The position numbers were made by a program, and so were the translations under genes. From positions 62,001 to 126,000 of the forward strand of contig NZ_FUXW01000002.1 of the NCBI RefSeq assembly GCF_900167005.1: a stretch of 64,000 nt of DNA, written 5' to 3'. The DNA is from Butyricicoccus pullicaecorum DSM 23266 (GTDB lineage Bacteria; Bacillota; Clostridia; Oscillospirales; Butyricicoccaceae). How positions within the stretch are numbered: position 1 is the stretch's first letter; every line of letters begins with the position of its first letter. A model generated the notes under the pieces. The model saw only the letters and a program-made list of their open reading frames with translations. It was not told the origin of the DNA and searched no databases. Positions 53,462-61,248 of the stretch are shown here, in pieces.

Positions 53462-54583
53462 TTATAGGTTGCTATGGCGCAGAAAATCATTTAATTTCTG
53501 AGCGGTCTGCGTTTTGCGGCGCTCGCGGATATGCGTATAGGTATCGCGGGTGACTTCTTCTTTGCTGTGTCCGAGAAGCTGCTGCGCGTCTTTCACATCA
53601 ATGTCAGCTTCAAATAAAAGAGTTGCGTAAGCGTGGCGCAGCTGGTGCGAGGTGACCCGGTGTCGTATATAGGTCTTGATGTATTCTTCGGTTTTGCCAC
53701 GGCGGTGACGAGTGCGCAAAACTTGTTCTGTATACGCAAGACCGGCAGCGAGTGCGTACCGATCAAAGGCCTTGTTGAATGCTTTGAGCGTCATGAGCTT
53801 GGCGCCACCGAACAGATAACCACGCTGATGACGATAGGGGAGCAGCTTATCATACAGATTGTCCAGCATGACGACATCGCGCATGCCGGCCAGTGTCTTG
53901 GTATCTTTCAAGTACGGCCGATCTCCGACAAAATAGACTGAGTGCCGGACGTGGATCAATCGTGCCTCGAAATCGAGATCCTTTTGAATATCGATGGCCA
54001 AGGCTTCCCCGCGGCGCAGGCCGGTGTATAGCAGGAAATAGAGATACAGACCGAAGTTATCGTCTACATGCTCGATGATCGTCTGGATCAGCGCATCATC
54101 TGGCGGTAGCCTTCGTGTCTTGGGCAAGCCGCGGGGGAGTCGGATTGCTTCACAGGGATTGATGTTAATATCTCCATGCAGTACGGCATAGTCACAGATC
54201 TGGCGCATGGCCGACAGATAGATTTTGCACGACTGATGTGAATAACCCTGTTTTGCCATCAGGCGCACGGTGCGTTCGATTTCCAGCGGAGTCATATCCT
54301 TGACCGGGCGTGTATCGAAGTTTTGCGCAGCACGTTTGAGGGCCGGGGAGTAACTCACCCAAGTATTGTGTGCCAGATCCCGGAAGTGTTCTTCTTCCCA
54401 GGCTTCGCGCACTTCTTGGAACAGCCTGCCACGCTTGCGATCAGCGCGAAACTGCCGCACTTTTAATTCGAGCTGCTTGCGGTTGCGGTCATAGAAATAG
54501 ACTGGTTTTGGCAACGGATTGCCATATTCGTCATCTCGGATGACAGCCTGATACCGGCCGTCTTTTCGCTGTGTAATTGTCAT
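53462..54583 (-). CDS. int: Tyrosine recombinase (phage/ICE integrase)
   Basis: 373 residues. N-terminal AP2-like arm-binding segment (MTITQRKDGRYQAVIRDDEYG), SAM-like core-binding domain, catalytic domain with Arg in TGLRRGEAL, HQLRHAYATLL (His-x-x-Arg), LLGHSKEEVTRDTYTHI (second His and nucleophile Tyr). The start is ATG 54583, about 13 bases after AAAGGA; the frame extends to 54634. Lies 60 bases from the tRNA fragment, so it is the enzyme that placed the element. Confidence 0.92.
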   Translation of the reverse strand: MTITQRKDGRYQAVIRDDEYGNPLPKPVYFYDRNRKQLELKVRQFRADRKRGRLFQEVREAWEEEHFRDLAHNTWVSYSPALKRAAQNFDTRPVKDMTPLEIERTVRLMAKQGYSHQSCKIYLSAMRQICDYAVLHGDININPCEAIRLPRGLPKTRRLPPDDALIQTIIEHVDDNFGLYLYFLLYTGLRRGEALAIDIQKDLDFEARLIHVRHSVYFVGDRPYLKDTKTLAGMRDVVMLDNLYDKLLPYRHQRGYLFGGAKLMTLKAFNKAFDRYALAAGLAYTEQVLRTRHRRGKTEEYIKTYIRHRVTSHQLRHAYATLLFEADIDVKDAQQLLGHSKEEVTRDTYTHIRERRKTQTAQKLNDFLRHSNL

Positions 54584-54641
54584 TTGATACACTTGTCCTT
54601 TCGTGATTTTCGCAAAATGGGTATGCAAAACCAAGGACAGG

Positions 54642-54732
54642 TGGTATAATCATAGTTGCAATCCTGATAATTGGGCCTGTCCCGGTTATCATTGGTCCCG
54701 TCTGGTGTTGGCGCACTGGGCGGGGCTTTTTT
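54642..54732 (+). ncRNA. Candidate small RNA divergent from int
   Basis: An extended -10 (TGG then TATAAT, 54642-54650) would start RNA near 54657. TGATAA (54665-54670) pairs with TTATCA (54686-54691), with inner GGG/CCC. A terminator pairs GTCCCGTC (54695-54702) with GGCGGGGC (54719-54726, with G-U pairs) and is followed by six T. No -35 and no open frame are visible. The product would be about 75 bases. Confidence 0.5.
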
Positions 54733-54734
54733 AT

Positions 54735-55436
54735 TTAGTCAAATTGATCGAGTAACCCATTGCACATGATTAGTGCCATGGATGCGGCATATCCACCGTC
54801 AATATCATAGGTATTCATGCGATCTAAGAAAGTTTGCGTAAATATACCGTTCTGGAAGACCTCATACGTCTTATCGTAATTATATTTCACGGTATCAAGA
54901 TAGGATACAATTTCATTGATTTCTTTGTAGAAATCATCCGTTGGAGAGACATCCAGCGCAGCAATACAGGCGCTTTCATAGCGGCTCAGATTGGTTTGAT
55001 AATTTCGTTCACAGATCGATGGATCAATGTTTGACGCATTGCCCCTCAGGCAGATGGAGAACAGGCTGCTGCTGTCTTTGTACATCTCGTTTGTGGCACG
55101 ATACAGTTGATTGAGAGCCTCATAAGACGGATTGATCCCTGTAGATGCGGGACTGTTGACACTCGCTGTGCGGGTTTCTGCATCATAAGAAATATCGGCT
55201 CCCATAGATTGTGCTACGCCGCGCAGGGGGACATAGGTCGTACCGTTATACTCAAAGACCTCAACTGAATGACCGTTGGAATCGGTCATCTGAGTAAGCT
55301 GACCGTCCACGCGAATGTTGATTCCGGTATGTACGGTAATCTGCTTGACATTGGATTGTGCAGCTGCGGCGACTGGAATGGTAGTGGCAGCCAATAGAAT
55401 CAGGGAAATTGCGCGTTTCGTGATACTCGAATGCAT
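54735..55436 (-). CDS. Secreted protein with stalk (copper-amine-oxidase-N-like) repeat
   Basis: 233 residues. Signal peptide MHSSITKRAISLILLAATTI...AAA-Q. One stalk repeat (TYVPLRGVAQSMGADISYDAETRTASV) is followed by about 130 residues, mostly helical, with three cysteines and no recognised domain. AAGGAGG lies 8 bases before the ATG. First of three adjacent stalk-domain genes on this element; function unknown. Confidence 0.8.
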   Translation of the reverse strand: MHSSITKRAISLILLAATTIPVAAAAQSNVKQITVHTGINIRVDGQLTQMTDSNGHSVEVFEYNGTTYVPLRGVAQSMGADISYDAETRTASVNSPASTGINPSYEALNQLYRATNEMYKDSSSLFSICLRGNASNIDPSICERNYQTNLSRYESACIAALDVSPTDDFYKEINEIVSYLDTVKYNYDKTYEVFQNGIFTQTFLDRMNTYDIDGGYAASMALIMCNGLLDQFD

Positions 55437-55500
55437 GACAGTTCCTCCTTCAAAATTGATTTTTGATGGTTTTTACAAACTTAATTGCAGCATAGTGTGC

Positions 55501-56922
55501 TCATTTGACACACTTATTGCACGGAGTCAGTCCACGCGCCAGCGCGTCAGAGAGTGTACTGAGATAATAAGTACCGCCGTTGCAGTTATTGTCATAGTGA
55601 TACCGTTTACCGGTTTTGGTCACATAGACATTGGCGTGGGCCTCAGTGACTGCCGGATTTGAGGGTACAGTTTCCGGTTGGGACGGTGTGGAAACTGACG
55701 GGGTAGAGGGAGCAGCTTGCGACGAAGAGGGCTGCTTGGTCGAAGTAGTCGAAGCGCTCTTGTTTGCAGTGATCCGGCAGGTCTCACCGTCAGTCATGGC
55801 ATAGATGGTACCATTGAGATCGGTGCGCCAGGTCGGGATGCCCGCGAGCTTGTTCAGCGTCGCCTGGGACGGATGGCCATAGCTGTTGCCGGCACCGCAG
55901 CAGATCACCGCCGCATCCGGGGAAACCGCCGAAAGGAAACTGCTGGTCGTTGAAGTATCCGAACCGTGATGACCGACCTTGAGCACATTGCTTTGAATAT
56001 CGGTACCAGATTGTAGGATAGCTGCCTCAACCTCGGCTTCCGCGTCGCCCATGAACAGGAAAGAGGCGTTCTGGTAGGTCGCCCGCAGGACGATAGACGC
56101 ATTATTTAGATCATCGGCAGGCTGCGCAGCAAGCACAGTGACATTGGCATCGCCGAGCTGGAACGTCGTGCCCACCTCGGGAACAGTTGCGGTCAGGCTC
56201 TTGTTTTCCAGTGCGGTCAGCACAGCGGAATAGGTCTGCGTATTGGAGGTCGCATCAGCCAGCAGAACATTCTGCACATCAAAGGCGTTGATGACATCAT
56301 CCATACCGCCGATATGATCTTCGTGGGGATGGGTGCCGACGACATACTTGAGCGTGCTCACACCGGCATTCTTTAAGTATTCGACAACATCGTCGCCGTC
56401 CTCGTTGCTGCCAGCATCAATGAGCATATATTCGCCATTGCTGGACAGCAGCATACTGTCGGCCTGTCCAACGTCCAGGTATTCGACGACCAGAGACTTG
56501 TGCTCAGGGGTAATGATGTACGCAGATTGCGTATTGTTGTCCCAAAGTACCCGTGCGTCAAGCGATTCTGCAGCAAAGCGAGCGGGCACCATTGTGCGGC
56601 CCTCGATGGTCTGTGCGGGGACATCCAATACCTGAGCAGCGCCGTTTACGGAAGCAGCCGTGCTGCCGATCCGCATCGAGATCACGGTATCTTCCTTGGT
56701 GGCCGTCACGGTTTGGGTTGTCTCGTCCCAGTCTACGGTCGCACCCAGAGACTCGAAGAGCGCACGCACGGGAACCAGTGTGCGGCCATCGACCACAACA
56801 GGGGCCACATCAGACGGTACGGCTGCGCCATCTACGACGAGGGATGCCGCACCAGCTGACCCAATGGATAAGGCTGCGGTCAGAGACAGAAGCGCCAGCA
56901 ATTTTTTGTTCATGCGTTTCAT
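55501..56922 (-). CDS. Secreted stalk-domain / ComEC-like metallo-beta-lactamase protein
   Basis: 473 residues. Signal peptide (1-26). Two stalk repeats (VVVDGRTLVPVRALFESLGATVDW; IEGRTMVPARFAAESLDARVLW) to about 135. MBL domain of the ComEC/Rec2 soluble type: VEYLDVGQADSMLL, THPHEDHIGGMDDVI, FMGDAEAEVE, LKVGHHGSDTSTTS (about 145-385). A Ser/Thr/Pro-rich linker leads to a 42-residue C-terminal module with H-x4-C, ending PCNKC. The MBL domain is probably an extracellular nuclease or phosphodiesterase. The terminal module recurs in the next gene. Confidence 0.88.
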   Translation of the reverse strand: MKRMNKKLLALLSLTAALSIGSAGAASLVVDGAAVPSDVAPVVVDGRTLVPVRALFESLGATVDWDETTQTVTATKEDTVISMRIGSTAASVNGAAQVLDVPAQTIEGRTMVPARFAAESLDARVLWDNNTQSAYIITPEHKSLVVEYLDVGQADSMLLSSNGEYMLIDAGSNEDGDDVVEYLKNAGVSTLKYVVGTHPHEDHIGGMDDVINAFDVQNVLLADATSNTQTYSAVLTALENKSLTATVPEVGTTFQLGDANVTVLAAQPADDLNNASIVLRATYQNASFLFMGDAEAEVEAAILQSGTDIQSNVLKVGHHGSDTSTTSSFLSAVSPDAAVICCGAGNSYGHPSQATLNKLAGIPTWRTDLNGTIYAMTDGETCRITANKSASTTSTKQPSSSQAAPSTPSVSTPSQPETVPSNPAVTEAHANVYVTKTGKRYHYDNNCNGGTYYLSTLSDALARGLTPCNKCVK

Positions 56923-56937
56923 AGCCGGTTTGCCTCT

Positions 56938-57558
56938 TTAGTTTACGCACTTATTGCACGGGGTCAGACCGCGGGACTGCGCTTCGGACAGCGTGCTGGG
57001 GTAATAAGTACCTCCATTGCAGTTGTTGTCGTAGTGATAGCGCTTACCGGTCTTGGTGACATAAACGGTCTTGTTCGTGCTCGACTGCGTCGAGGTTGTG
57101 GTGGAAGTCGAAGTCTGCGTGTTGGACGGTGTAGTCTGGGTAGAAGTAGAGCCGGAGGTCGAAATCTTGACCGTGCCCGAAGCACTGTCCCAGTTGACCG
57201 TTGCATTCAGTGACTCGGCAACAAAGCGAGCGGGTGCCATGGTACGGCCTTCGATGGTCTGAGCAGGTACGTCAAGCGTCTTGGCAACGCCGTTGACATA
57301 GGCAATGGTATTGCCGATCTGCATGGAAATGACGGTACTGCCCTTGGTTGCGGTGGCAGTCTGGGTCGATTCCTCCCAGCCAACGGTCGCACCAAGCGAT
57401 TCAAACAGCGCACGCACCGGTACCAGCGTACGGCCATCTACGATGACCGGAGGCACATCAGTCTGCACGCTCGCACCGTCCACAACGAGAGAAGTTGCAC
57501 CGGCAGCGCTTACGGACAGAGCTGCAGCCATTGCAAAAGCAAAAATCTTCTTTTTCAT
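56938..57558 (-). CDS. Secreted stalk-domain protein with His/Cys C-terminal module
   Basis: 206 residues. Signal peptide (1-21, AGA-T), two stalk repeats very close to those of the 55501 protein, a Thr/Ser-rich linker, and the same C-terminal module (VTKTGKRYHYDNNCNGG then PCNKC), nearly identical in both. It looks like the MBL protein with the MBL domain deleted, or its ancestor. His plus three Cys could bind zinc. AAGGAGG precedes the ATG. Lies 15 bases upstream of the MBL gene: likely one operon. Confidence 0.85.
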   Translation of the reverse strand: MKKKIFAFAMAAALSVSAAGATSLVVDGASVQTDVPPVIVDGRTLVPVRALFESLGATVGWEESTQTATATKGSTVISMQIGNTIAYVNGVAKTLDVPAQTIEGRTMAPARFVAESLNATVNWDSASGTVKISTSGSTSTQTTPSNTQTSTSTTTSTQSSTNKTVYVTKTGKRYHYDNNCNGGTYYPSTLSEAQSRGLTPCNKCVN

Positions 57559-57588
57559 CCGTTGAATCCTCCTTAATCTAAACCCTTC

Positions 57589-58950
57589 TTATTGCATTTG
57601 CTCTTCCAAGCGTAGAGTTTCTCGATATTCCGTTGCGGTGGGAATATCGGTGAACTGAACGGTGGCACCAAATTGATCCAGAACCAGCTGCTTGATTTCA
57701 TTCAGGTCAACGCGGAAGAACTCTTTGCGGGAATTGACTTTATTGACTTTACGCGATTCAAAATGCCGATGTAGCATTGCTTCCAATTCCGGTGCATTTT
57801 CGGAAAAGATCATTGCGTGCACATCAAATGGGAAGGGGACTGAGGCGCTGCTCAGTTCCGCGATACGATCCATAGGTTCCAGACGACGTGTCATGCCGAT
57901 TTTGAATACCTGATCGCCAAACGAACCGATATTGGAAATAATGTATACAAAGCCGGCTTTTGCATTGTTTTCACGTTCCAGAACTTCTTTTTCCGTGGCT
58001 TCCAAGGCGTGCAGCCGGTCTTCCAGCTCTCGGATTTTATCAATATAGAGCTGCTTCTCGACATCGCTTTCGGTTTTCTGCATATATTTCATGAGACGCT
58101 GGATTTCTTGGTTGAATTGCTGCCGATCGCGTTCGATTTTCTTTTTCTCACGTTCGATTTCGCGGCGCACCTTTTCTTCTTCCAGCATTTGCTCACGGAT
58201 GGCACGTTTTTCTTCTTTTTCCTCCTCGACTTTCACAAGGTAAGTATAAATTGCACTGAGTTCTTCCAGCTTAGCTGCTAGGTAATCATGTGTCAGCTGT
58301 ACACCATCAATGGAAAAAATGCGATTGTTGGCATCGAACGCACGCTGGATCTTGCTGCGGGAAGAATCAACATTTTTCACAGAGAGATGATCCAGAATGT
58401 TGGTACACTCTGCGTTGAAGCAGCGCAGGATCTGTTTGACCTGGCTATTCACAACTTGACGAGCCCCTGTGTTGGTGATCGAAAGGGCTGCACCGGTACG
58501 TACCATATCATCCTGCTGTCCGCGCAAAATTACCAATCGGTTTTTGATCTCTTCCGATGTGAACGCGTCATAATCGGCCGCCGGATGTGACATGGGAATG
58601 ACGGACTCGCACTCGAGGGTTTGCAATTCTGCGTTCAATGCGTCACGCTGGGCAGTTAGATCTTGGATTTCACGCATGAGCCGATCACGTTGCTCAGCGG
58701 CTTGACGAGAGAGCTCCTGCATCTGCAAGGTCGATTGCTGAAGTTCTGGACTGGCAGGAGCATCCGACTTGCATTTTAGGTGGATTTTGTAAGTCGCCCA
58801 GAGAAGCAGCACACCGATGGCTGCAAAGATAAGTGTGCCCAGTAACCAATCGTCTGTACGCTGTATAAGTAAGGCTATACCTGCCAATACGCAGCTGACG
58901 CCCATTAGACCAACATAAAATTCAAGTAAGCGAAGTAATATCTTTTTCAT
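57589..58950 (-). CDS. Membrane coiled-coil protein with DUF4041-like and GIY-YIG (T5orf172/MUG113-like) domains
   Basis: 453 residues. Two N-terminal membrane helices (about 7-30 and 37-55), coiled coil (70-115), a conserved middle (LRGQQDDMVRTGAAL; FDANNRIFSIDGVQL) like DUF4041, a long charged coiled coil (235-330), then a GIY-YIG-type end: GFVYIISN, VFKIGMTRR, LHRHFESRKVN, EFFRV. The ATG at 58950 has GGGGGA 10 bases upstream. Such proteins occur on phages and mobile elements; a nuclease role is likely, a defence role only possible. Confidence 0.75.
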   Translation of the reverse strand: MKKILLRLLEFYVGLMGVSCVLAGIALLIQRTDDWLLGTLIFAAIGVLLLWATYKIHLKCKSDAPASPELQQSTLQMQELSRQAAEQRDRLMREIQDLTAQRDALNAELQTLECESVIPMSHPAADYDAFTSEEIKNRLVILRGQQDDMVRTGAALSITNTGARQVVNSQVKQILRCFNAECTNILDHLSVKNVDSSRSKIQRAFDANNRIFSIDGVQLTHDYLAAKLEELSAIYTYLVKVEEEKEEKRAIREQMLEEEKVRREIEREKKKIERDRQQFNQEIQRLMKYMQKTESDVEKQLYIDKIRELEDRLHALEATEKEVLERENNAKAGFVYIISNIGSFGDQVFKIGMTRRLEPMDRIAELSSASVPFPFDVHAMIFSENAPELEAMLHRHFESRKVNKVNSRKEFFRVDLNEIKQLVLDQFGATVQFTDIPTATEYRETLRLEEQMQ

Positions 58951-58991
58951 AGATATATCGTCCCCCATTTTAGATAGGTGATTTTGTAGGG

Positions 58992-59318
58992 TTATCCTAC
59001 AAAACTTTTAGATAATCCAAAGATTTTTTCTTCAAGATAGGGCATAAATTTTTCGAGCAGTTTTTTATCACGATCCGCATATGACCAACACCCTCTACGA
59101 TTAAGAGTTTCGATCCTTTTGTATGCAGATGTATAGGAGACATGGAAATAGTCAGCTATCTCTAAAGCTGATATAGAGCCTTTGCGACGTTCGATCTCAC
59201 GCAGGACTATTTCGGGCATGAGCAACTGTGCAGCAAAAAAATGTGCCTCTATTTCCTCAGGATCTTCATCTTTTTGATGTCCTAAATATAGATGTCCAAG
59301 ATGGTCTGCTGAATTTGC
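58992..59318 (-). pseudogene. 5'-truncated ImmA/IrrE-like metallopeptidase remnant
   Basis: The frame opens right after a TAG (complement of 59319-59321) with no start codon. It reads ANSADHLGHLYLGHQ, then EEIEAHFFAAQLLMPEIV: the back part of an ImmA/IrrE zinc peptidase followed by a helix-turn-helix-like tail (ALEIADYFHVSYTSAYKRIE). The expected HExxH is lost (DHLGH). Immediately beyond 59320 a GC-rich, unrelated gene begins, so the 5' half was replaced by recombination. Translation from TTG 59225 is conceivable. Confidence 0.7.
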
Positions 59319-59325
59319 CTATATT

Positions 59326-59484
59326 TTAGTCCGCCATTTCAAAGCACTCGCACGGCTCGTTATTCTTCTCACCGTAGAAGCGGATGTCATCGTCCTGCGA
59401 CACCTCAATGTTCTTCGCGGTGCATTCGTGGTCGCCGTTGCAGATGTCGTTCGGTAGGCAGTGTTTGCATTTTCCGCAGGTCAT
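59326..59484 (-). CDS. Small Cys-rich protein (52 residues)
   Basis: MTCGKCKHCLPNDICNGD opening, seven cysteines in all (CxxCxxC at 3-9, then 15, 21 and CxC at 45-47), acidic end FEMAD. AAAGGAGGACAAAAG gives an excellent ribosome site, and a near-consensus promoter with a dyad lies upstream. Unrecognised; the Cys spacing suggests zinc or iron-sulfur binding. Confidence 0.75.
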   Translation of the reverse strand: MTCGKCKHCLPNDICNGDHECTAKNIEVSQDDDIRFYGEKNNEPCECFEMAD

Positions 59485-59531
59485 CTTTTGTCCTCCTTTC
59501 CTCAACGGGGTTCCTCTTTCTTTACATTCTC

Positions 59532-59560
59532 ATTATAGCACTTTTAGTCGTAAAAGTCAA
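59532..59560 (-). promoter_or_regulatory. Promoter with operator dyad for the Cys-rich protein
   Basis: Minus strand TTGACT (complement of 59555-59560), 17 bases, TATAAT (complement of 59532-59537). ACTTTTA-GTCG-TAAAAGT (59540-59557) fills the spacer, a perfect 7-bp-arm dyad. A degenerate copy, ACTTTAAGTCGCAAAA, is at 59591-59606. Looks like a repressor-controlled promoter. Confidence 0.8.
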
Positions 59561-59602
59561 GTTTTTTCCGAAAAAATTTTGCCAAAAGGAACTTTAAGTC
59601 GC

Positions 59603-59635
59603 AAAACGGCGAGGGTTGTCAGCCCTCGCCGTTTT
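59603..59635 (-). terminator. Terminator of the minus-strand operon
   Basis: AAAACGGCGAGGG (59603-59615) pairs perfectly with CCCTCGCCGTTTT (59623-59635). It lies just past the restored mazF stop (59642). Confidence 0.88.
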
Positions 59636-59661
59636 ATATTTTCACCGGTCGAGCATCTTGC

Positions 59662-60099
59662 TCAACAGGCTATCATACATCTGCCGCAGTTCCGCACACC
59701 GGGCTTCGGATTCAGCAAGGCGGGTTTCCAGCATGGGGGGGTCTCATCCCTCGGCTCGGCAGCCGCATGGGGCGCAAGTCCGAGGGAAATCATCATCGCC
59801 TCCTCGATGTCCTCCATCTCCTCGGCGGTGACAGCCCCACGGTAGGAACCGAACCGCTCGGTAGACACAGAAGTGATCTGCTCGCACAGAGCCGTGCTTT
59901 CACGGCTCAGACTGCTGATGGTGACGTGGGTGGGCAGGTCCCGCTTGGGCTGCGTGGTGAGGTACACAACCTCCACCGTGCCGCTGTACTGATTGTTGCG
60001 GTTGTTGGACACCACGATGGCGGGACGCCCCGCCCGCTGCTCACTGCCCACGCTGTACCCGCTCTCGATGTACCAGATGTCTCCGCGCTTAATATCCAT
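59662..60099 (-). CDS. MazF/PemK-like toxin with C-terminal frameshift
   Basis: 145 residues as read. MDIKRGDIWYIESGYSVGSEQRAGRPAIVVSNN is the MazF/PemK fold (endoribonuclease toxin), with VVYLTTQPKRDLPTHVTI. After the core, at a run of seven G (59735-59741, C on the coding strand), the frame leaves a plausible tail. Dropping one base restores MLETRLAESEARCAELRQMY and a coiled-coil end with stop at 59642. No antitoxin gene is adjacent. GAGGAGG precedes the ATG. Confidence 0.82.
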   Translation of the reverse strand: MDIKRGDIWYIESGYSVGSEQRAGRPAIVVSNNRNNQYSGTVEVVYLTTQPKRDLPTHVTISSLSRESTALCEQITSVSTERFGSYRGAVTAEEMEDIEEAMMISLGLAPHAAAEPRDETPPCWKPALLNPKPGVRNCGRCMIAC

Positions 60100-60112
60100 T
60101 GTGCATTCCTCC

Positions 60113-60847
60113 TCACAAATTGAAGTCCACGTCCGCGTCATCATACTCGGTCCCGTGGGCGTGATTGTAGCTCTTGATGCTTTCGCCGGGGATATAGCTC
60201 TCACCGTCAGGCTCAAAACGACCGGCGCGAAGCACACCACGAAGCGTGAGCGTAGAATTGTGCTTGTCCTCTCCCAAGATGGCGTCTGCCTCGTCATCCG
60301 TAACGCGCAGTGTCACGCCGAGGCGCATCCACAGCTTATGGCTGGCTGCCGCAGGGACGGGAGGGTTGCGCCGGCAGCTATCGGTTTCCCTGCTGTAATC
60401 GCAGTTGCCGGTTCCGCTGTGATGACACTCATCACAGAGCATCAGACGCTCGCCGCAGTAAGGGCAGAAAGCCTTGAACCCGTCCGTATCGGTGTTCCAG
60501 AACATTTCGACCTCGCTCTCACAGTGCGGGCAATACTCGGTGACGATGTTCGTCCGAGGGCCATCCTCGTCCAGATACGCCTTGCGCAACAGCTCTGCCG
60601 CTTGAAATACCGTGTCATCGCAGGCGGGGCAGTTGTCGCAGGTATCACCCTTTGCCCACCGTTCCAGCCGCTCGATGACACTCATCGGGTCACTCGACAC
60701 GACCTTTTCAGCGGTCATGTCGGTAATCTCCGAATCGAAGAAGTTGAATCCTGCGCGGGTGGCCTTGTTCTTTGCCTCCCGCTCGGACGCAGCTTCTACC
60801 TCGACTTCGCCGTAGCGAAGTTCGCTCACTCTGACTTTGTACTTCAT
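60113..60847 (-). CDS. DpnD/PcfM-like protein with zinc-ribbon cysteines
   Basis: 244 residues. N-terminal MKYKVRVSELRYGEVEVEAASEREAKNKA resembles the DpnD/PcfM family found on conjugative plasmids. The middle has CDNCPACDD, YCPHCESEVEMF, FCPYCGERLMLCDEC: several zinc-binding pairs. The C-terminal region is of unknown type. Start overlaps the next upstream gene by 4 bases; part of one operon. Confidence 0.65.
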   Translation of the reverse strand: MKYKVRVSELRYGEVEVEAASEREAKNKATRAGFNFFDSEITDMTAEKVVSSDPMSVIERLERWAKGDTCDNCPACDDTVFQAAELLRKAYLDEDGPRTNIVTEYCPHCESEVEMFWNTDTDGFKAFCPYCGERLMLCDECHHSGTGNCDYSRETDSCRRNPPVPAAASHKLWMRLGVTLRVTDDEADAILGEDKHNSTLTLRGVLRAGRFEPDGESYIPGESIKSYNHAHGTEYDDADVDFNL

Positions 60848-61233
60848 CCGAATACTACCTCCCCAAACAAAGCATACTGGATAATCATGTCGGCTCCGTC
60901 AGCATCTACTTCGGACGGGTCGATTGAGCCGCTTCCGGCGTCAATAGCCACAGGCACTCCGTCCTCTACCGCTTGGGCCAATCCTCGTAAGAACTTGTCC
61001 AGCGTCAGCTCCCACTTGTCGCTGCTCTCGGCATCGTAGAGCATAAGAGAGCCGTCACGCGCAATCTGCTCGTGGGCGTACTCCCCAAGCCTCTTTCCAA
61101 CGGGCTTTGCGGCTCCGCACCAGCCAGTGATGCCGCCATCCAGTGCGGTACACATGATGTCGTCGATGTCCTGCATTGTGACACGGGCCTTGAGTTTCAG
61201 TTCCACCTCGAACTCACGGGATTCGTTTTTCAT
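60844..61233 (-). CDS. Hypothetical element protein
   Basis: 129 residues, not recognised. Acidic, mixed alpha/beta pattern with DIDDIMCTALDGGITGWCG, a segment seen in hypothetical proteins of gut Clostridia mobile elements (memory, not checked). No signal or membrane segment. AAGGAGG before the ATG; stop overlaps the PcfM-like gene start. Confidence 0.65.
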   Translation of the reverse strand: MKNESREFEVELKLKARVTMQDIDDIMCTALDGGITGWCGAAKPVGKRLGEYAHEQIARDGSLMLYDAESSDKWELTLDKFLRGLAQAVEDGVPVAIDAGSGSIDPSEVDADGADMIIQYALFGEVVFG

Positions 61234-61248
61234 ACCTTGCGCACCTCC

